The translations under genes were made by a program, and so were the position numbers. From assembly GCA_031430595.1 (NCBI GenBank), contig JANPBU010000007.1, positions 1-64,000 of the forward strand: DNA of 64,000 bases, in the 5' to 3' direction. Shown here in pieces: positions 1 to 8,233 of the stretch. The number at the start of each line of letters is the position of its first letter. Position 1 is the stretch's first letter. This stretch comes from JANNBN01 sp031430595. Its GTDB lineage: Bacteria; Actinomycetota; Acidimicrobiia; Acidimicrobiales; JANYDT01. The notes under the pieces were generated by a model. The model had not been told where the DNA came from. It searched no databases and was given only the letters and a program-made list of their open reading frames with translations.

Positions 1-701
1 TCTTTGTTCTCGGGCTTGAGAAGGGCATCGAGTGCGCCGGCCGGGAGGGCCTTGAACGCATCGTCGGTCGGGGCAAAGACCGTGAAGGGTCCCTCGCCGT
101 TCAGCGTTTCGGTGAGCCCGGCGGCGTCGACCGCTGCGGCAAGGGTCGTGAAGCTTCCTGCGCTCTTTGCGGTGTCCAAAATGTTCGCCGCTGCTGCTGG
201 GGCATCCGTGGCGACCGGTTCGGTCGCGGGAGCGACGGATTCCTCGGCCGCTGCGGCGGTGGTCTCGGCGGTCGCAACTTCGGTCTTGTCATCTTTGCCG
301 AGACGGCTCAAACCGAACCCGAGCCCAAGGGCGGCGATCAGCGCCAGCGGGAGGAGCCACACGGCGCCCTTCTTGCGGCGGTCGTCGTTGATGACCACTT
401 TGCCGGCCTTGGCCGCAGCCGCTCCCGCCCCTACGGCACCTGCGCCCGTCGCGGCGATCTTCGCCCCGCCCCCGAACAGCGCTCCGAAGCCGGGGAGGTC
501 GAGCCCGCTGAACAACGTGCGTACGTAACCGAGGTCGCCCGCTTCGATGCGATCGCCGAGCTTCGTGTAACCGCCCTCGGGTAGGTGATCCTTGAGCCAT
601 GAAAGATCGCCGGCCTTGAATCGATCCTTGAACCATGCGATGTCGTTTGCTTTCAGGCGATCGCCGATGTGTTTGAGAACGTCTGGTGTGGGCAGGGTCA
701 T
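1..701 (-). CDS. membrane-anchored fasciclin (FAS1) domain protein, 3' end cut by window
   Basis: The frame is open from an ATG at 701 to the window edge, giving 233 residues without a stop. Residues 1-60 hold two or three related short segments of the type WFKDRFKAGDLSWLKDHL. A hydrophobic segment at about 113-132 follows a basic KK/RR patch and looks like a single membrane span. A Thr/Ala/Glu-rich linker (about 140-172) leads into the start of a FAS1 domain at about 173, with the typical FTVFAPTDDAF motif at 206-216. FAS1 domains mediate adhesion in secreted or surface proteins; the role here is not known. The gene is divergent from the alkylation-repair gene at 871. The C-terminal part lies outside the window. 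Confidence 0.85.
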   Translation of the reverse strand, partial: MTLPTPDVLKHIGDRLKANDIAWFKDRFKAGDLSWLKDHLPEGGYTKLGDRIEAGDLGYVRTLFSGLDLPGFGALFGGGAKIAATGAGAVGAGAAAAKAGKVVINDDRRKKGAVWLLPLALIAALGLGFGLSRLGKDDKTEVATAETTAAAAEESVAPATEPVATDAPAAAANILDTAKSAGSFTTLAAAVDAAGLTETLNGEGPFTVFAPTDDAFKALPAGALDALLKPENK

Positions 702-870
702 GCGGAACAGAATACGGGAGGCGGTGTGACGGACGGACCGCCCGCTTGCTGCCCAGTCACAACCTGGGAAGAGTTCCCGACTCGTTGTGCTGCGTGATGC
801 GCTCGGGTGCCCGACGCGCATGTCCGATTTCCGCTCACAATGATCCGCCGCATCGGTCACACTCAAGTGC

Positions 871-2337
871 ATGTCGGACGACGAACGCTTCTACGAAGCA
901 ATGCGGGCACGTGACCCTCGCTTCGATGGAACGTTCTTCATCGCCGTCAAGACAACCGGCATCTACTGCCGACCGAGCTGCCCGACACCGATTCAGCCGA
1001 AACGAACGAACGTGAACTTTCATCGGACCGCCGCATCGGCTCAACGCGCAGGATACCGGGCGTGCAAACGATGTCGGCCGGACGCCTCGCCTGGATCGCC
1101 CGAATGGAACGTCCGCAGCGATCTTGTCGGTCGGGCAATGCGACACATCGTCGACGGACTTGTCGATCGAGAAGGTGTCGGTGGCGTCGCCCGCGCGCTC
1201 GCTGTGTCTGAGCGTCACTTGCATCGCGTGCTTGTAGACGAGGTTGGCGCGGGACCGCTCGAACTTGCCCGGAGTCAACGTGCCCAGACGGCACGTCTAC
1301 TCATTGAAACAACCGATCTCACTTCGTCCGACATTGCGTTCGCTGCGGGGTTTGCCAGCATTCGCCAATTCCATGACACCGTCCGGACCGTGTTCGCCGC
1401 GTCACCGACGGAGTTGCGCGCGAAGCGTGCGCGTGCGGTGCGCGTGGGCAGCGGGCGCTCCGTTCTCTCGCCACCGATCACGATTCGGCTGCGGGCTCGG
1501 AGCCCGTTCGACCATCGCAGCCTGCTTCGGTTTCTCGAAGCACGCGCGGTTCGGGGAGTGGAGATTGCTGATGGTGATGGCGGCGTCTATTCGAGGACGT
1601 TGCGCCTTCCCCATGGCCCGGGTGCGGTCTCGTGTGTGTTCGGCGACGACGCAGTGACGGCCACGTTCGTGCTCACCAACCTCGCTGACCTTGCCACGGC
1701 GACGTCGCGTGTGCGTCGGCTGCTTGATCTCGACGCCGACGCTGTCGGCATCGACGAACACCTGAGCTGCGATCCACTGCTCCGTCACGTGATTGCTGCG
1801 TCGCCCGGACGGCGGGTGCCGGGAACCGTCGACGCTTCAGAAATCGCGGTGCGAGCCGTGCTCGGCCAACAGGTTTCCGTGGCGGGAGCGCGCGGCACAG
1901 CAGCCCGTCTGACCGAGACCTTCGGTGACCCGGTCGACTTCGGCATTGATGGCCTGACCCATCTGTTCCCATCACCCGCCGCGCTCGCCGCCGAGGACCC
2001 TGACCGAATTCCCATTCCGAAATCGCGAGCTCGTGCGCTGGTCGGCCTTTGCTCGTCGCTGGCAACCGGTGAGCTCGATCTCTCGATTGGCGCCGATCGC
2101 GAGAAAGCACGCGCACAGATGATTGGCCACCACGGAATCGGACCGTGGACGGCGGACTATGTGCTGATCCGAGCGTTGCGTGATCCCGACGTGTTTCTTC
2201 CCACCGACCTCGGTGTGAAACATGCCGCACTGCGGATCGGACTGCCTGCCGAGCCGCGTGCCCTTGCCGAGCATGCCCAGCGTTGGGCTCCGTGGCGATC
2301 TTCTGCCCTCTTTCACCTCTGGAGTGTGTTGTCATGA
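871..2337 (+). CDS. alkA: Ada-type regulator / DNA-3-methyladenine glycosylase fusion (AlkA)
   Basis: 488 aa in three parts. Residues 1-80 are an Ada metal-binding domain with four Cys (33, 37, 65, 68), Cys33 in the TGIYCRPSC context being the likely methyl acceptor from methylphosphotriesters. Residues about 85-190 form an AraC-type double helix-turn-helix (second helix in FAAGFASIRQFHDTVR). The rest is an AlkA N-terminal domain plus an HhH-GPD glycosylase fold with the hairpin GHHGIGPWTADYV near 418-430 and the catalytic Asp in FLPTDLGV near 446. It should sense methylated DNA, activate its own operon and excise alkylated bases. The stop codon overlaps the ATG of the methyltransferase gene (ATGA at 2334). 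This fusion layout is known from actinobacteria and proteobacteria. Confidence 0.93.
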   Translation: MSDDERFYEAMRARDPRFDGTFFIAVKTTGIYCRPSCPTPIQPKRTNVNFHRTAASAQRAGYRACKRCRPDASPGSPEWNVRSDLVGRAMRHIVDGLVDREGVGGVARALAVSERHLHRVLVDEVGAGPLELARSQRAQTARLLIETTDLTSSDIAFAAGFASIRQFHDTVRTVFAASPTELRAKRARAVRVGSGRSVLSPPITIRLRARSPFDHRSLLRFLEARAVRGVEIADGDGGVYSRTLRLPHGPGAVSCVFGDDAVTATFVLTNLADLATATSRVRRLLDLDADAVGIDEHLSCDPLLRHVIAASPGRRVPGTVDASEIAVRAVLGQQVSVAGARGTAARLTETFGDPVDFGIDGLTHLFPSPAALAAEDPDRIPIPKSRARALVGLCSSLATGELDLSIGADREKARAQMIGHHGIGPWTADYVLIRALRDPDVFLPTDLGVKHAALRIGLPAEPRALAEHAQRWAPWRSSALFHLWSVLS

Positions 2338-2849
2338 CCGAAGTCCTGCTGACGTCAAGGGCGCCTTCGCCCGTTGGCGAACTTACCGTCGTCGTGTCTG
2401 ATCGAGGGGTGCGAGCGTTGTTGTGGGAAGTCGAGCGGGTCGGTCGCGTCAACGTTGGCCAGACAATGGCTGCGAGCAGCGATCTCATCGACGAAACACG
2501 ACGACAGCTCGCGGAGTATTTCGCCGGGACGCGTAGGACGTTCGACCTCCCCCTCGACCCGATCGGCACGGAGTTCCAGCAGCGGGCATGGGGCGCGCTC
2601 CGCGAGATTCCGTATGGCGAAACCGTCTCGTACGGGACACAAGCTCGACGCCTCGGTGATGTCGGCCTCGCTCGAGCGGTGGGGGCGGCGAACGGTCGCA
2701 ACCCGATCAGCATCATCGTGCCGTGCCATCGCGTGATCGGGGCGTCGGGGTCGCTCACGGGCTTCGCCGCCGGTCTCGACGCGAAGCGCTTCCTCCTCGA
2801 CCTCGAACGTCGTGTCGCCGACCCTGATCCGCATGTCGCGCTGTTCTGA
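2334..2849 (+). CDS. ogt: methylated-DNA-[protein]-cysteine S-methyltransferase (Ogt)
   Basis: 171 aa. It removes O6-alkyl groups from guanine by irreversible transfer to its own Cys. The active-site PCHRV motif is present with the nucleophile at Cys131, followed by the usual GFAAGLDAKRFLLDLE C-terminal helix. The region FQQRAWGALREIPYGETVSYG is the DNA-binding wing of this family. The start at 2334 was chosen because ATGA overlaps the stop of the glycosylase gene; the frame is also open upstream but only inside the alkA frame. Together the two genes make an Ada-like adaptive response in two proteins. Confidence 0.95.
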   Translation: MTEVLLTSRAPSPVGELTVVVSDRGVRALLWEVERVGRVNVGQTMAASSDLIDETRRQLAEYFAGTRRTFDLPLDPIGTEFQQRAWGALREIPYGETVSYGTQARRLGDVGLARAVGAANGRNPISIIVPCHRVIGASGSLTGFAAGLDAKRFLLDLERRVADPDPHVALF

Positions 2850-2899
2850 GGTCAGGGCGACGCCCACCCCACCGGACTCTGTGCTGACTGACTAGTGCA

Positions 2900-3349
2900 C
2901 TAGGGCGACCCCACGATCTCGTCGTCCTTGTCGTCGGGAACAACCAGCACCGGCACGGTGGATCGATGCACGATTTCGTAGGTGACGTTCCCGAGCAGCG
3001 CAGCGCGCAACGGCCCTTGACCGCCGTGGCCCACGGCGATGACGGAGTTCGGGTGTTCCGCAGCAACGGAGATCAGCGCATCCGCGGGCCGCTGGGCCAC
3101 GAACGAAACTTCGACGACGAGGTTCGGGTGTGTCGAGGCAAGTTCCTCGCAGATGATACTGATCGCCTCCTCGCCCACTTCGGTGATTCGCTCTTCGAGG
3201 GGCCCGCCGCGCGGACCGAGAGCAGATGTCTCGTATCCGAACACCATGATGAGCGATGCGCCGATCGCCGCGGCGAGGTCGGCAGCCTTGCGCGCTGCCT
3301 CAAAGCCGCTTCCACTTCCGCCGATGCCGACGATGAAGTTTCCTTTCAT
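2900..3349 (-). CDS. universal stress protein, UspA family
   Basis: 149 aa, the size of a single Usp domain. The nucleotide-binding pattern G-x2-G-x9-G is present at 107-120 (GHGGQGPLRAALLGN); the usual Ser/Thr after the last Gly is Asn121. The N-terminus IVGIGGSGSGFEA matches strand 1 and the phosphate loop of the family. The start at 3349 overlaps the stop of the permease gene (ATGA), so the two are co-translated. In-frame sequence further upstream only lies within the permease gene. Usp proteins fused to or paired with APC transporters are common; here it probably senses ATP or stress for the transporter (inference). Confidence 0.9.
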   Translation of the reverse strand: MKGNFIVGIGGSGSGFEAARKAADLAAAIGASLIMVFGYETSALGPRGGPLEERITEVGEEAISIICEELASTHPNLVVEVSFVAQRPADALISVAAEHPNSVIAVGHGGQGPLRAALLGNVTYEIVHRSTVPVLVVPDDKDDEIVGSP

Positions 3350-4944
3350 GTCGCGTCTCCTGTCGTAGACCGGGATATTTCGCGCTCTTTTCGATAGGTG
3401 CCGAGCGGTGCCGCCAGCGTGTTGTCGCTGTTTGGATCCTTGACCAGCTCGGGCGGATCCGGTCGGAACGAGAAGAACCTGGGGTATCGGCGCGCACACC
3501 ACAGCATCAACGGAATACCGAGAACAAGCAGGAGCGTGCCGATCACGAGCACGGTGCCAACGCCGAACAACGTCCCGTACCCGTACGCCGCCGAGCGTGC
3601 GTCCCAGACGGTCTTCCCGAACACGAACAGCAACACCACACCACCGAACCCGGGTAGTACGCCGATCAGGAAGAAGTTCTTCACGGACTTGAGGAGGAAG
3701 CGTCGGTAGTAGACGATGCACGAGATGCCAGTGAGGCCGTAGTACACCGCAATGGCCATGCCGACCGCAGCGATCGATGCACTGTAGGCATCGGTGCTGG
3801 TGTTGCGGCTGACCACAACGAGTAGCACGTACCAGGCGATCGAGACGCCGCCGAAGAGGAAGGTACTGAAGTCCGGCGTCAGCCGAGCACGATCGATCCG
3901 AGCCAACTTTTCCGGAGCGGCTCCGTGCGCGCCCATCGAGAGCATTGTCCGTGTCGCCGGAAGGATCGTCGTTTGGCACGACGCGGCTGCCGAGGTCAGC
4001 ACGGCGATCACGAGGAGCTTGACCATGATCGTCGGTAGGGCGACCTTGCCGAGCGCATAGATCGCGTCGCCGGAGTTGTCGGTGACGAACTCCGGTCCGA
4101 GGAGCGACACCGAACCGAACGCGCACACGAGGTAGATGGCGAGCAGGATGACTGTGGACAAGACCGCGGCACGTCCCGGCGTTCGCGACGAATCCTTCGC
4201 CTCCTCATTGACGGACACGCACGTGTCCCAGCCCCAGTAGATGAACACGGCAAGCACAAGCCCACCGATCATCTGCGACGCCGTGAGCCCGGACGGCGAG
4301 AGCCACGAAAGGCTTGGCTTCATTGATTGATAGGTCTTGGTGACACCCTCGACCGAAACGGTCTTCGTCGTGCCCGCAAATGCCTTCGAGATGGCGATGA
4401 CCGCGAATGCCACGAGCACGATCATCTCGGTGCCGAGCAGAAGCACCTGAGAACGGGCGGAGAGCTCGATGCCCCGCCAACAGATCCAGGTCATCGCAAT
4501 GATGAAGACGATGCCGATGAGCGTCGTGAGCCAAATGTTCGAGGCCCATTGCTCGTGGAACAGAAGCACGAGGTACTGACCGGAAATCCCGGCGAGGTTT
4601 GGCATGATCACCAGATCGGCCACGATGCATCCCCAGCCGGCGATCCATCCCGCCTTCGGACCGAACGAGCGGACTCCCCACGTGAAGTTCGTACCGCAGT
4701 CCGGATCGGCCTTGTTCAGGTAGAAGAACGCAGCGGCGATGCAGCCCATCGGCACGAACGCGAAGAGCATGATGAAGGGGGCTTTCACGCCCGCCTCCTC
4801 GCTCACTAGGCCGATACTTGCGGCCAGGCTGTAGCCGGGAGCAGTGGACGCCACGCCTATCACGATGACCGCAAGGAGTCCGAGCGAACCTCCCTTCAGT
4901 CCCTTGGTGCCTGCGTCGTGGTCAAGCACCGTGCTCTGCGACAT
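3346..4944 (-). CDS. APC superfamily amino acid permease
   Basis: 532 aa integral membrane protein with about 12 hydrophobic segments. The N-terminal segment around residues 25-48 carries a typical APC unwound helix (GVASTAPGYSLAASIG), followed by a second helix with FAFVPMG and the conserved segment DCGTNFTWG. This places it in the amino acid-polyamine-organocation family; the substrate cannot be read from sequence. The C-terminal 40 residues are cytosolic and polar. It is the first gene of a two-gene unit with the UspA gene. A purine-rich AAGGGGG stretch lies just before the ATG. Confidence 0.88.
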   Translation of the reverse strand: MSQSTVLDHDAGTKGLKGGSLGLLAVIVIGVASTAPGYSLAASIGLVSEEAGVKAPFIMLFAFVPMGCIAAAFFYLNKADPDCGTNFTWGVRSFGPKAGWIAGWGCIVADLVIMPNLAGISGQYLVLLFHEQWASNIWLTTLIGIVFIIAMTWICWRGIELSARSQVLLLGTEMIVLVAFAVIAISKAFAGTTKTVSVEGVTKTYQSMKPSLSWLSPSGLTASQMIGGLVLAVFIYWGWDTCVSVNEEAKDSSRTPGRAAVLSTVILLAIYLVCAFGSVSLLGPEFVTDNSGDAIYALGKVALPTIMVKLLVIAVLTSAAASCQTTILPATRTMLSMGAHGAAPEKLARIDRARLTPDFSTFLFGGVSIAWYVLLVVVSRNTSTDAYSASIAAVGMAIAVYYGLTGISCIVYYRRFLLKSVKNFFLIGVLPGFGGVVLLFVFGKTVWDARSAAYGYGTLFGVGTVLVIGTLLLVLGIPLMLWCARRYPRFFSFRPDPPELVKDPNSDNTLAAPLGTYRKEREISRSTTGDAT

Positions 4945-5954
4945 ATGCCCCCTTGCGATGATCGTGGGTCGAACTCTTCCACGTTCGGGCCGTCGCCGCT
5001 ACTGGCAGCTCGTCGGGTCGATGAGGTGAGTGGGCGCCGACCTCAGAGTGTGAGTCGATGAGGGCGAGTCAATCGGTAGAGGACGTGGCGTCGCAGCGGA
5101 TTGTCCGACGGCTTCTTTTGAGGTCAACTGCCCAGAGTCCGAATCCGTGCTTGTCGAAGTGGTCCTCGATGCGGTCCACTGACGGAGTATTCCACCGTGG
5201 CATCCGAAAGAGCGATGCCCTTTGGCGCAACTGCCGTGTCGAGGCAGCCGGGAGAAAGATCTGCGCGCAGAGGAATTACAGCGATGCTGGCCGGCGGCGG
5301 CTGCGCACGTTCCCGGCGCTACGGGACAGGTGTGGATACGTCGCTTCGAAGTGACAGCCTTCGAGGAGGAAGCCTACTGTGTCTCCCTCGATTGCCCCGG
5401 GGGAGCAATGGACGGCCCCGTTCGATGGCGGTGACCTCCGCGACGTTGTCCCGAAACTCGAGCACGTCGCCGACGTGCACTTCCCCGCGACGACCGTTCC
5501 GACCACCACGGTTCCACGTCCCGGGATATCGAAAAGATTCTCGATGGCGAGGTCAATTCCCGGTCCCCACGCAACCACTCTTCCAGAATTGGATCTTCGG
5601 TGCTCAACCAGACTCTCGGCGGTCAGAGTCGGGAAAGCGAGCAGCCGCGCCGTGTCGCAGGGCCGCCCATCGTGTCGCCGATCAGCGCTGCACTACGCCG
5701 GATCTCGAGTGGGTTCCGGCGTCCAGTCGCCAGGCGTTACCGGGTGCCCTCAAACCGACGTTAGGGGCACCGCTCCGATGGGCCGTTCGGATCGGATCAG
5801 AGGTCAGTCAGGCCGGGTCGATCTGGTCGAACGTTCTGCAGCGGTGCACTGCTCCGCGAACACGTCGCCGGTTTTGCCGTCAGTCGTTCGGGTCGGACAT
5901 CCCGGATGGAGTAATGATTTGGCGACGGCCGGTCGGCCTGGTCAGGATGAACCG
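4945..5954. other. 1.0 kb region without an intact gene
   Basis: Apart from the frameshifted EF-Tu-domain-like remnant at 5276-5607 I see no supportable gene. The + frame upstream of the nucleotidyltransferase (from about 5379) stays open but its translation is low-complexity Arg/Ser/Pro-rich and has no recognisable motif, as expected for chance frames in GC-rich DNA. The part next to 4944 must hold the permease promoter, but no clear -35/-10 pair stands out. Confidence 0.5.
5276..5607 (-). pseudogene. remnant of a small EF-Tu domain-2-like protein, frameshifted
   Basis: Reading leftwards from about 5560, one frame gives LFDIPGRGTVVVGTVVAG, then a neighbouring frame gives EVHVGDVLEF and AEVTAIERGRPLLP, and the first frame resumes with GAIEGDTVGFLLEG. 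Joined, this is the beta-barrel domain 2 signature of translational GTPases (GRGTVV-G-V, VGD, then GD-VG-LL-G). Two compensating shifts are needed near 5480 and 5400, and a third may separate a possible N-terminus at 5607. Stand-alone proteins of about 100 residues with only this domain occur in actinobacteria, so a decayed copy of such a gene fits better than a lost full EF-Tu. The GTPase domain is not visible nearby. Confidence 0.55.
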
Positions 5955-6617
5955 ATGAACCCGGCAATCACTTCGTTCGTTGAAGAACTGGCGGCTGATC
6001 CCACGACGCGAGGAGTTCTGCTCTTCGGTTCCCAAGCTCGGGGAACGGCGCGGCCGGACAGCGACGCGGATCTCGTCATCATCGTCGACCGGCCCGGATT
6101 CGTGATGGGTGTCGCGGAGCGCGACGGGCAAGAGTTCGAGTTGGTGCACATAAGTGAAGCAACCGCGATCGCCTACTTTTCGGGAAACGGCGACAATGCC
6201 GCCGACGCGTGGCCGTCGGCCAAGATCTTGTACGACCCCGACGGCTCGCTGGCCCGAATTCATGATCACGTAGCTACCATTTTGGCTCGAGGCAAGCCTC
6301 CGCTCGACGCCACCCGAGTCCACTATTTGAGAGCAGCCGCCCAGGACCGATTTCGGGCAGCGGCTGGCTTGGCAACCAACAACGACGCCGCGGCGCGCAT
6401 GTTGCTCTTCGAACGCATGTTGGAGCTAGTCGGAACGTTCTTTGATGTTCGACAACTTTGGGCACCGCCCACAAAGCGACGCCTCGATGCCATCGCCCCC
6501 ATCAGCCCCGATTTGCACGCCTTGCTCATTCGGATCTTCTGTGCCGACGACTCCACCACCGAAAAACTACGCCTGGCACACCTCGCCCTCCCGTTCGTGT
6601 TCGGCCCGACAGCGTAG
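5955..6617 (+). CDS. nucleotidyltransferase-domain protein with helical C-terminal domain
   Basis: 220 aa. Residues about 17-36 carry the polymerase-beta-type signature GSQARGTARPDSDADL (GS-x-RG ... D-x-D). A third strand with LVIIVDRP and EFELVHIS follows. The C-terminal half (from about 105) is helical, with an RAAAQDRFRAAAGLATNNDA stretch typical of the HEPN-like or kanamycin-nucleotidyltransferase-like helical domain. It may be an antibiotic-type or protein/RNA nucleotidyltransferase, or a MNT-like antitoxin. The start at 5955 is the ATG directly before the fold; an ATG at 5947 is in another frame and closes at once. It stands alone between decayed sequences. Confidence 0.8.
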   Translation: MNPAITSFVEELAADPTTRGVLLFGSQARGTARPDSDADLVIIVDRPGFVMGVAERDGQEFELVHISEATAIAYFSGNGDNAADAWPSAKILYDPDGSLARIHDHVATILARGKPPLDATRVHYLRAAAQDRFRAAAGLATNNDAAARMLLFERMLELVGTFFDVRQLWAPPTKRRLDAIAPISPDLHALLIRIFCADDSTTEKLRLAHLALPFVFGPTA

Positions 6618-6711
6618 ACAACCAGCAATTGTCTCATTCGTGGTGAGTCCTGAGTGAGGGAGCCGTCTTCGATGAGGGTTTCGAGTTGGGGTTGACAAGC
6701 ATGATGGCGTG

Positions 6712-6879
6712 CATGTCGTCGACCTACGAACGCAACGGCAACCGACGCAGCCGGGTGGTGCATGCGAGTCCGGAGCAAAAGATCCACGATCTGAAACTGT
6801 TGATCGATTGATTCGGGCGAGTGGGTTTGAGTTGGTTATCGAACCGGCCCGGACTTGGTGCACAAAGGATCTGGCCGAA
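6712..6879 (+). pseudogene. HTH (XRE-type) antitoxin N-terminus, out of frame with the downstream domain
   Basis: In one + frame the sequence reads QPTQPGGACESGAKDPRSET followed by VDRLIRASGFELVIEPA. This resembles the recognition helix and C-terminal helix of small XRE antitoxins (AGTSQPTVSRIESG ... TVERLLRASGFEL). The expected first two helices are not in this frame; a GLT...STYERN fragment in a neighbouring frame may be their remains. The conserved C-terminal domain that normally follows lies in yet another frame at 6855-7166. The gene therefore appears broken by at least one frameshift near 6870. Confidence 0.5.
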
Positions 6880-7166
6880 AGACCATATCGGTGCCATCCT
6901 CCCTACCGAACCTCGAGCCGGTGAGGGCTTTTGCTCGGGTGAAACTTCCGCATCATGTGGCATGGAGCGGCCAAGGAGATTTTGACCTTGGCGTGAGGTC
7001 GGAACGGGGAAAAGCCTATGAGATCCTGCTCACTGAAGGGCTGCCCGAAGACATCACAATGTTTGTTGATGGAGCACTGCTCGTCGACCTTTGGAGCGAT
7101 TTGTTCCTTCCAGGTCACGTCAAGGCCGCGTGGCAGCCGCTAATCGATACTGCTCGAAATGGCTGA
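6855..7166 (+). CDS. putative C-terminal domain of an AbiEii-associated antitoxin
   Basis: Up to 103 aa from a TTG at 6855 (GTG at 6858 is an alternative). The part after residue 25 (VRAFARVKLPHHVAWSG, then KAYEILLTEGLPEDITMFVD and LLVDLWSDLFLPGHV) resembles the domain that follows an HTH in small actinobacterial regulators placed just before AbiEii-type toxin genes; this is from memory and not from a search. It overlaps the toxin gene by 8 nt, as expected for a translationally coupled antitoxin. Because the HTH is out of frame upstream, the product may be a truncated antitoxin without DNA binding. Confidence 0.55.
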   Translation: MVHKGSGRKTISVPSSLPNLEPVRAFARVKLPHHVAWSGQGDFDLGVRSERGKAYEILLTEGLPEDITMFVDGALLVDLWSDLFLPGHVKAAWQPLIDTARNG

Positions 7167-7797
7167 ACTTACCTGCGCTCAGCTCGATGTTGCGGCGGCG
7201 TTCTTTGCACTTCACGAGTCGGAAGGTTTCGTCGTAGTTGGTGGAGCAGCGCTCATCACGCTGGAACTCGTGGACAGGCTTACCGAAGACCTCGACTTCT
7301 TTGTTTCAATTCCAGGACGGGTCGCAATCGCATCCAAGGCACTCATGGAAGGTGCTGAACTTCGAAGTTGGTCGGTAGCCGTGTTGCGTGACACGGATTC
7401 GTTTCAACGCATCGAAATTACTTGTGATGATGAGTTGGTTCGAGTGGATCTTGCGCTCGATTCAGCTGCGCGCTTACCAATAATCGAATCACCAATCGGG
7501 CCAACCCTCGCTCCACTCGAACTAGCTGAACGAAAACTTCTCGCTCTGTTCGACCGAGCCCAGCCACGCGACTTTATTGATGTCTACGAACTCGTTCGTC
7601 GTTTCGGAGCGGACCGGGTGCTCGCATCGGCTGAAGACATCGATCCCGGGTTCCAGACCGAGCACCTTGTGGTTGCCCTGCGACGGATCAGTGTTTTCGG
7701 GGCTGACGATTTACGATGCGACGATCAACGGTACGAACAAATACGACGATTCTCCAACGACTGGGCCTCCGAACTCGACACCAACACAACTAGCTGA
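7159..7797 (+). CDS. AbiEii/AbiGii-type nucleotidyltransferase toxin
   Basis: 212 aa. The N-terminal VVVGGAALITL, then RLTEDLDFFV, is the GG ... D-x-D pattern of the AbiEii/AbiGii nucleotidyltransferase family. A third acidic site is probable in VRVDLALD, and the segment PLELAERKLLALFDRAQPRDFIDVYELV (about 118-145) is the typical K-x3-L-x5-R-D-x-D-Y/V-L block. Members transfer NMP groups to tRNA or other targets and act in type IV toxin-antitoxin and phage-abortive systems. The gene looks intact while its presumed antitoxin upstream appears damaged. It ends 165 nt before the left end of the tRNA-Arg element, so it lies outside that element. Confidence 0.82.
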   Translation: MAELTCAQLDVAAAFFALHESEGFVVVGGAALITLELVDRLTEDLDFFVSIPGRVAIASKALMEGAELRSWSVAVLRDTDSFQRIEITCDDELVRVDLALDSAARLPIIESPIGPTLAPLELAERKLLALFDRAQPRDFIDVYELVRRFGADRVLASAEDIDPGFQTEHLVVALRRISVFGADDLRCDDQRYEQIRRFSNDWASELDTNTTS

Positions 7798-7961
7798 TCG
7801 ATCTTCCGCTCACTTGATTCAAAGAACAATCCGGGAATTTCGTCGCTTTCAGGGCAGAACTGGGCCGCAATCTGACTCCAATGTTCTCAATTTTGTTCTC
7901 AAACCGTGCGACACCCATGCACACTTACGGTCTGAAACCCTCTCTGACCTCCACTTACTCT

Positions 7962-8004
7962 GCGCGCTCGGAGAGACTCGAACTCCCAACCGTCTGATCC
8001 GAAG
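7962..8004 (+). repeat. distal attachment site: 43-bp copy of the tRNA-Arg 3' half
   Basis: These 43 bases are identical and in the same orientation to 14637-14679. The copy covers the tRNA from the anticodon loop to the 3' acceptor end, but the 5' half is missing, so it is not a working tRNA. Identity stops abruptly on both sides. This is what site-specific integration by a tyrosine recombinase into a tRNA anticodon-to-3' segment leaves behind. Confidence 0.88.
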
Positions 8005-8116
8005 GCTGGTTTTTGGGGTACTCGAGGGGTGCTAGTGGTGTCCGTGCAGTGCCTCTGAGCTGCGGGTATGCTCTCGAGCGGTCTCGACGGGGTTTGGCCG
8101 GAATCGGGCGTGCATC

Positions 8117-8145
8117 AAACGTTTAGATACATTTTTAATACATCG
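8117..8145 (+). repeat. putative integrase arm-type site, left end
   Basis: A 29-bp segment matches 14531-14559 at 24 of 29 positions in the same orientation. Both contain AAACGTTT followed by two ATACAT elements 11 bases apart. It lies 113 bp inside the left attachment site. Tyrosine integrases bind such direct repeats beside the crossover core. Confidence 0.6.
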
Positions 8146-8233
8146 ATACCTGTGCGTGCAACCGACTGACCACTCGGACAATCGTTCGACTATCCCCCGA
8201 CGAACACCGCTGTTCGGCTCTAGGATCGCAATC

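Larger units (their letters stand above)
7798..8233. other. gap with att repeat and arm site, no gene
   Basis: The stretch holds the partial tRNA-Arg copy (7962-8004) and a putative integrase arm site (8117-8145). Frames crossing it translate the tRNA copy into a GETRTPNRLIRR-like peptide, which is a known artefact of reading tRNA genes as protein. No other gene is visible. Confidence 0.7.

Noticed and set aside
1673..2758. 361-codon minus-strand frame opposite alkA and ogt
   Set aside because: It is a GC-rich antisense frame with Arg-rich, motif-free translation over two well-supported genes.
3350..4126. In-frame extension of the UspA gene to 408 codons
   Set aside because: It lies antiphase within the permease gene; the Usp domain begins exactly at the ATGA overlap.
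5379..5954. Open + frame extending the nucleotidyltransferase upstream by 190 residues
   Set aside because: The extension is Arg/Ser/Pro-rich without motifs and lies antisense to the EF-Tu-like remnant; the fold starts at 5955.
7577..8035. Long + frame ending in a GETRTPNRLIRR-like peptide
   Set aside because: Its end is a translation of the tRNA-Arg fragment, a known annotation artefact, and its start lies inside the AbiEii toxin gene in another frame.
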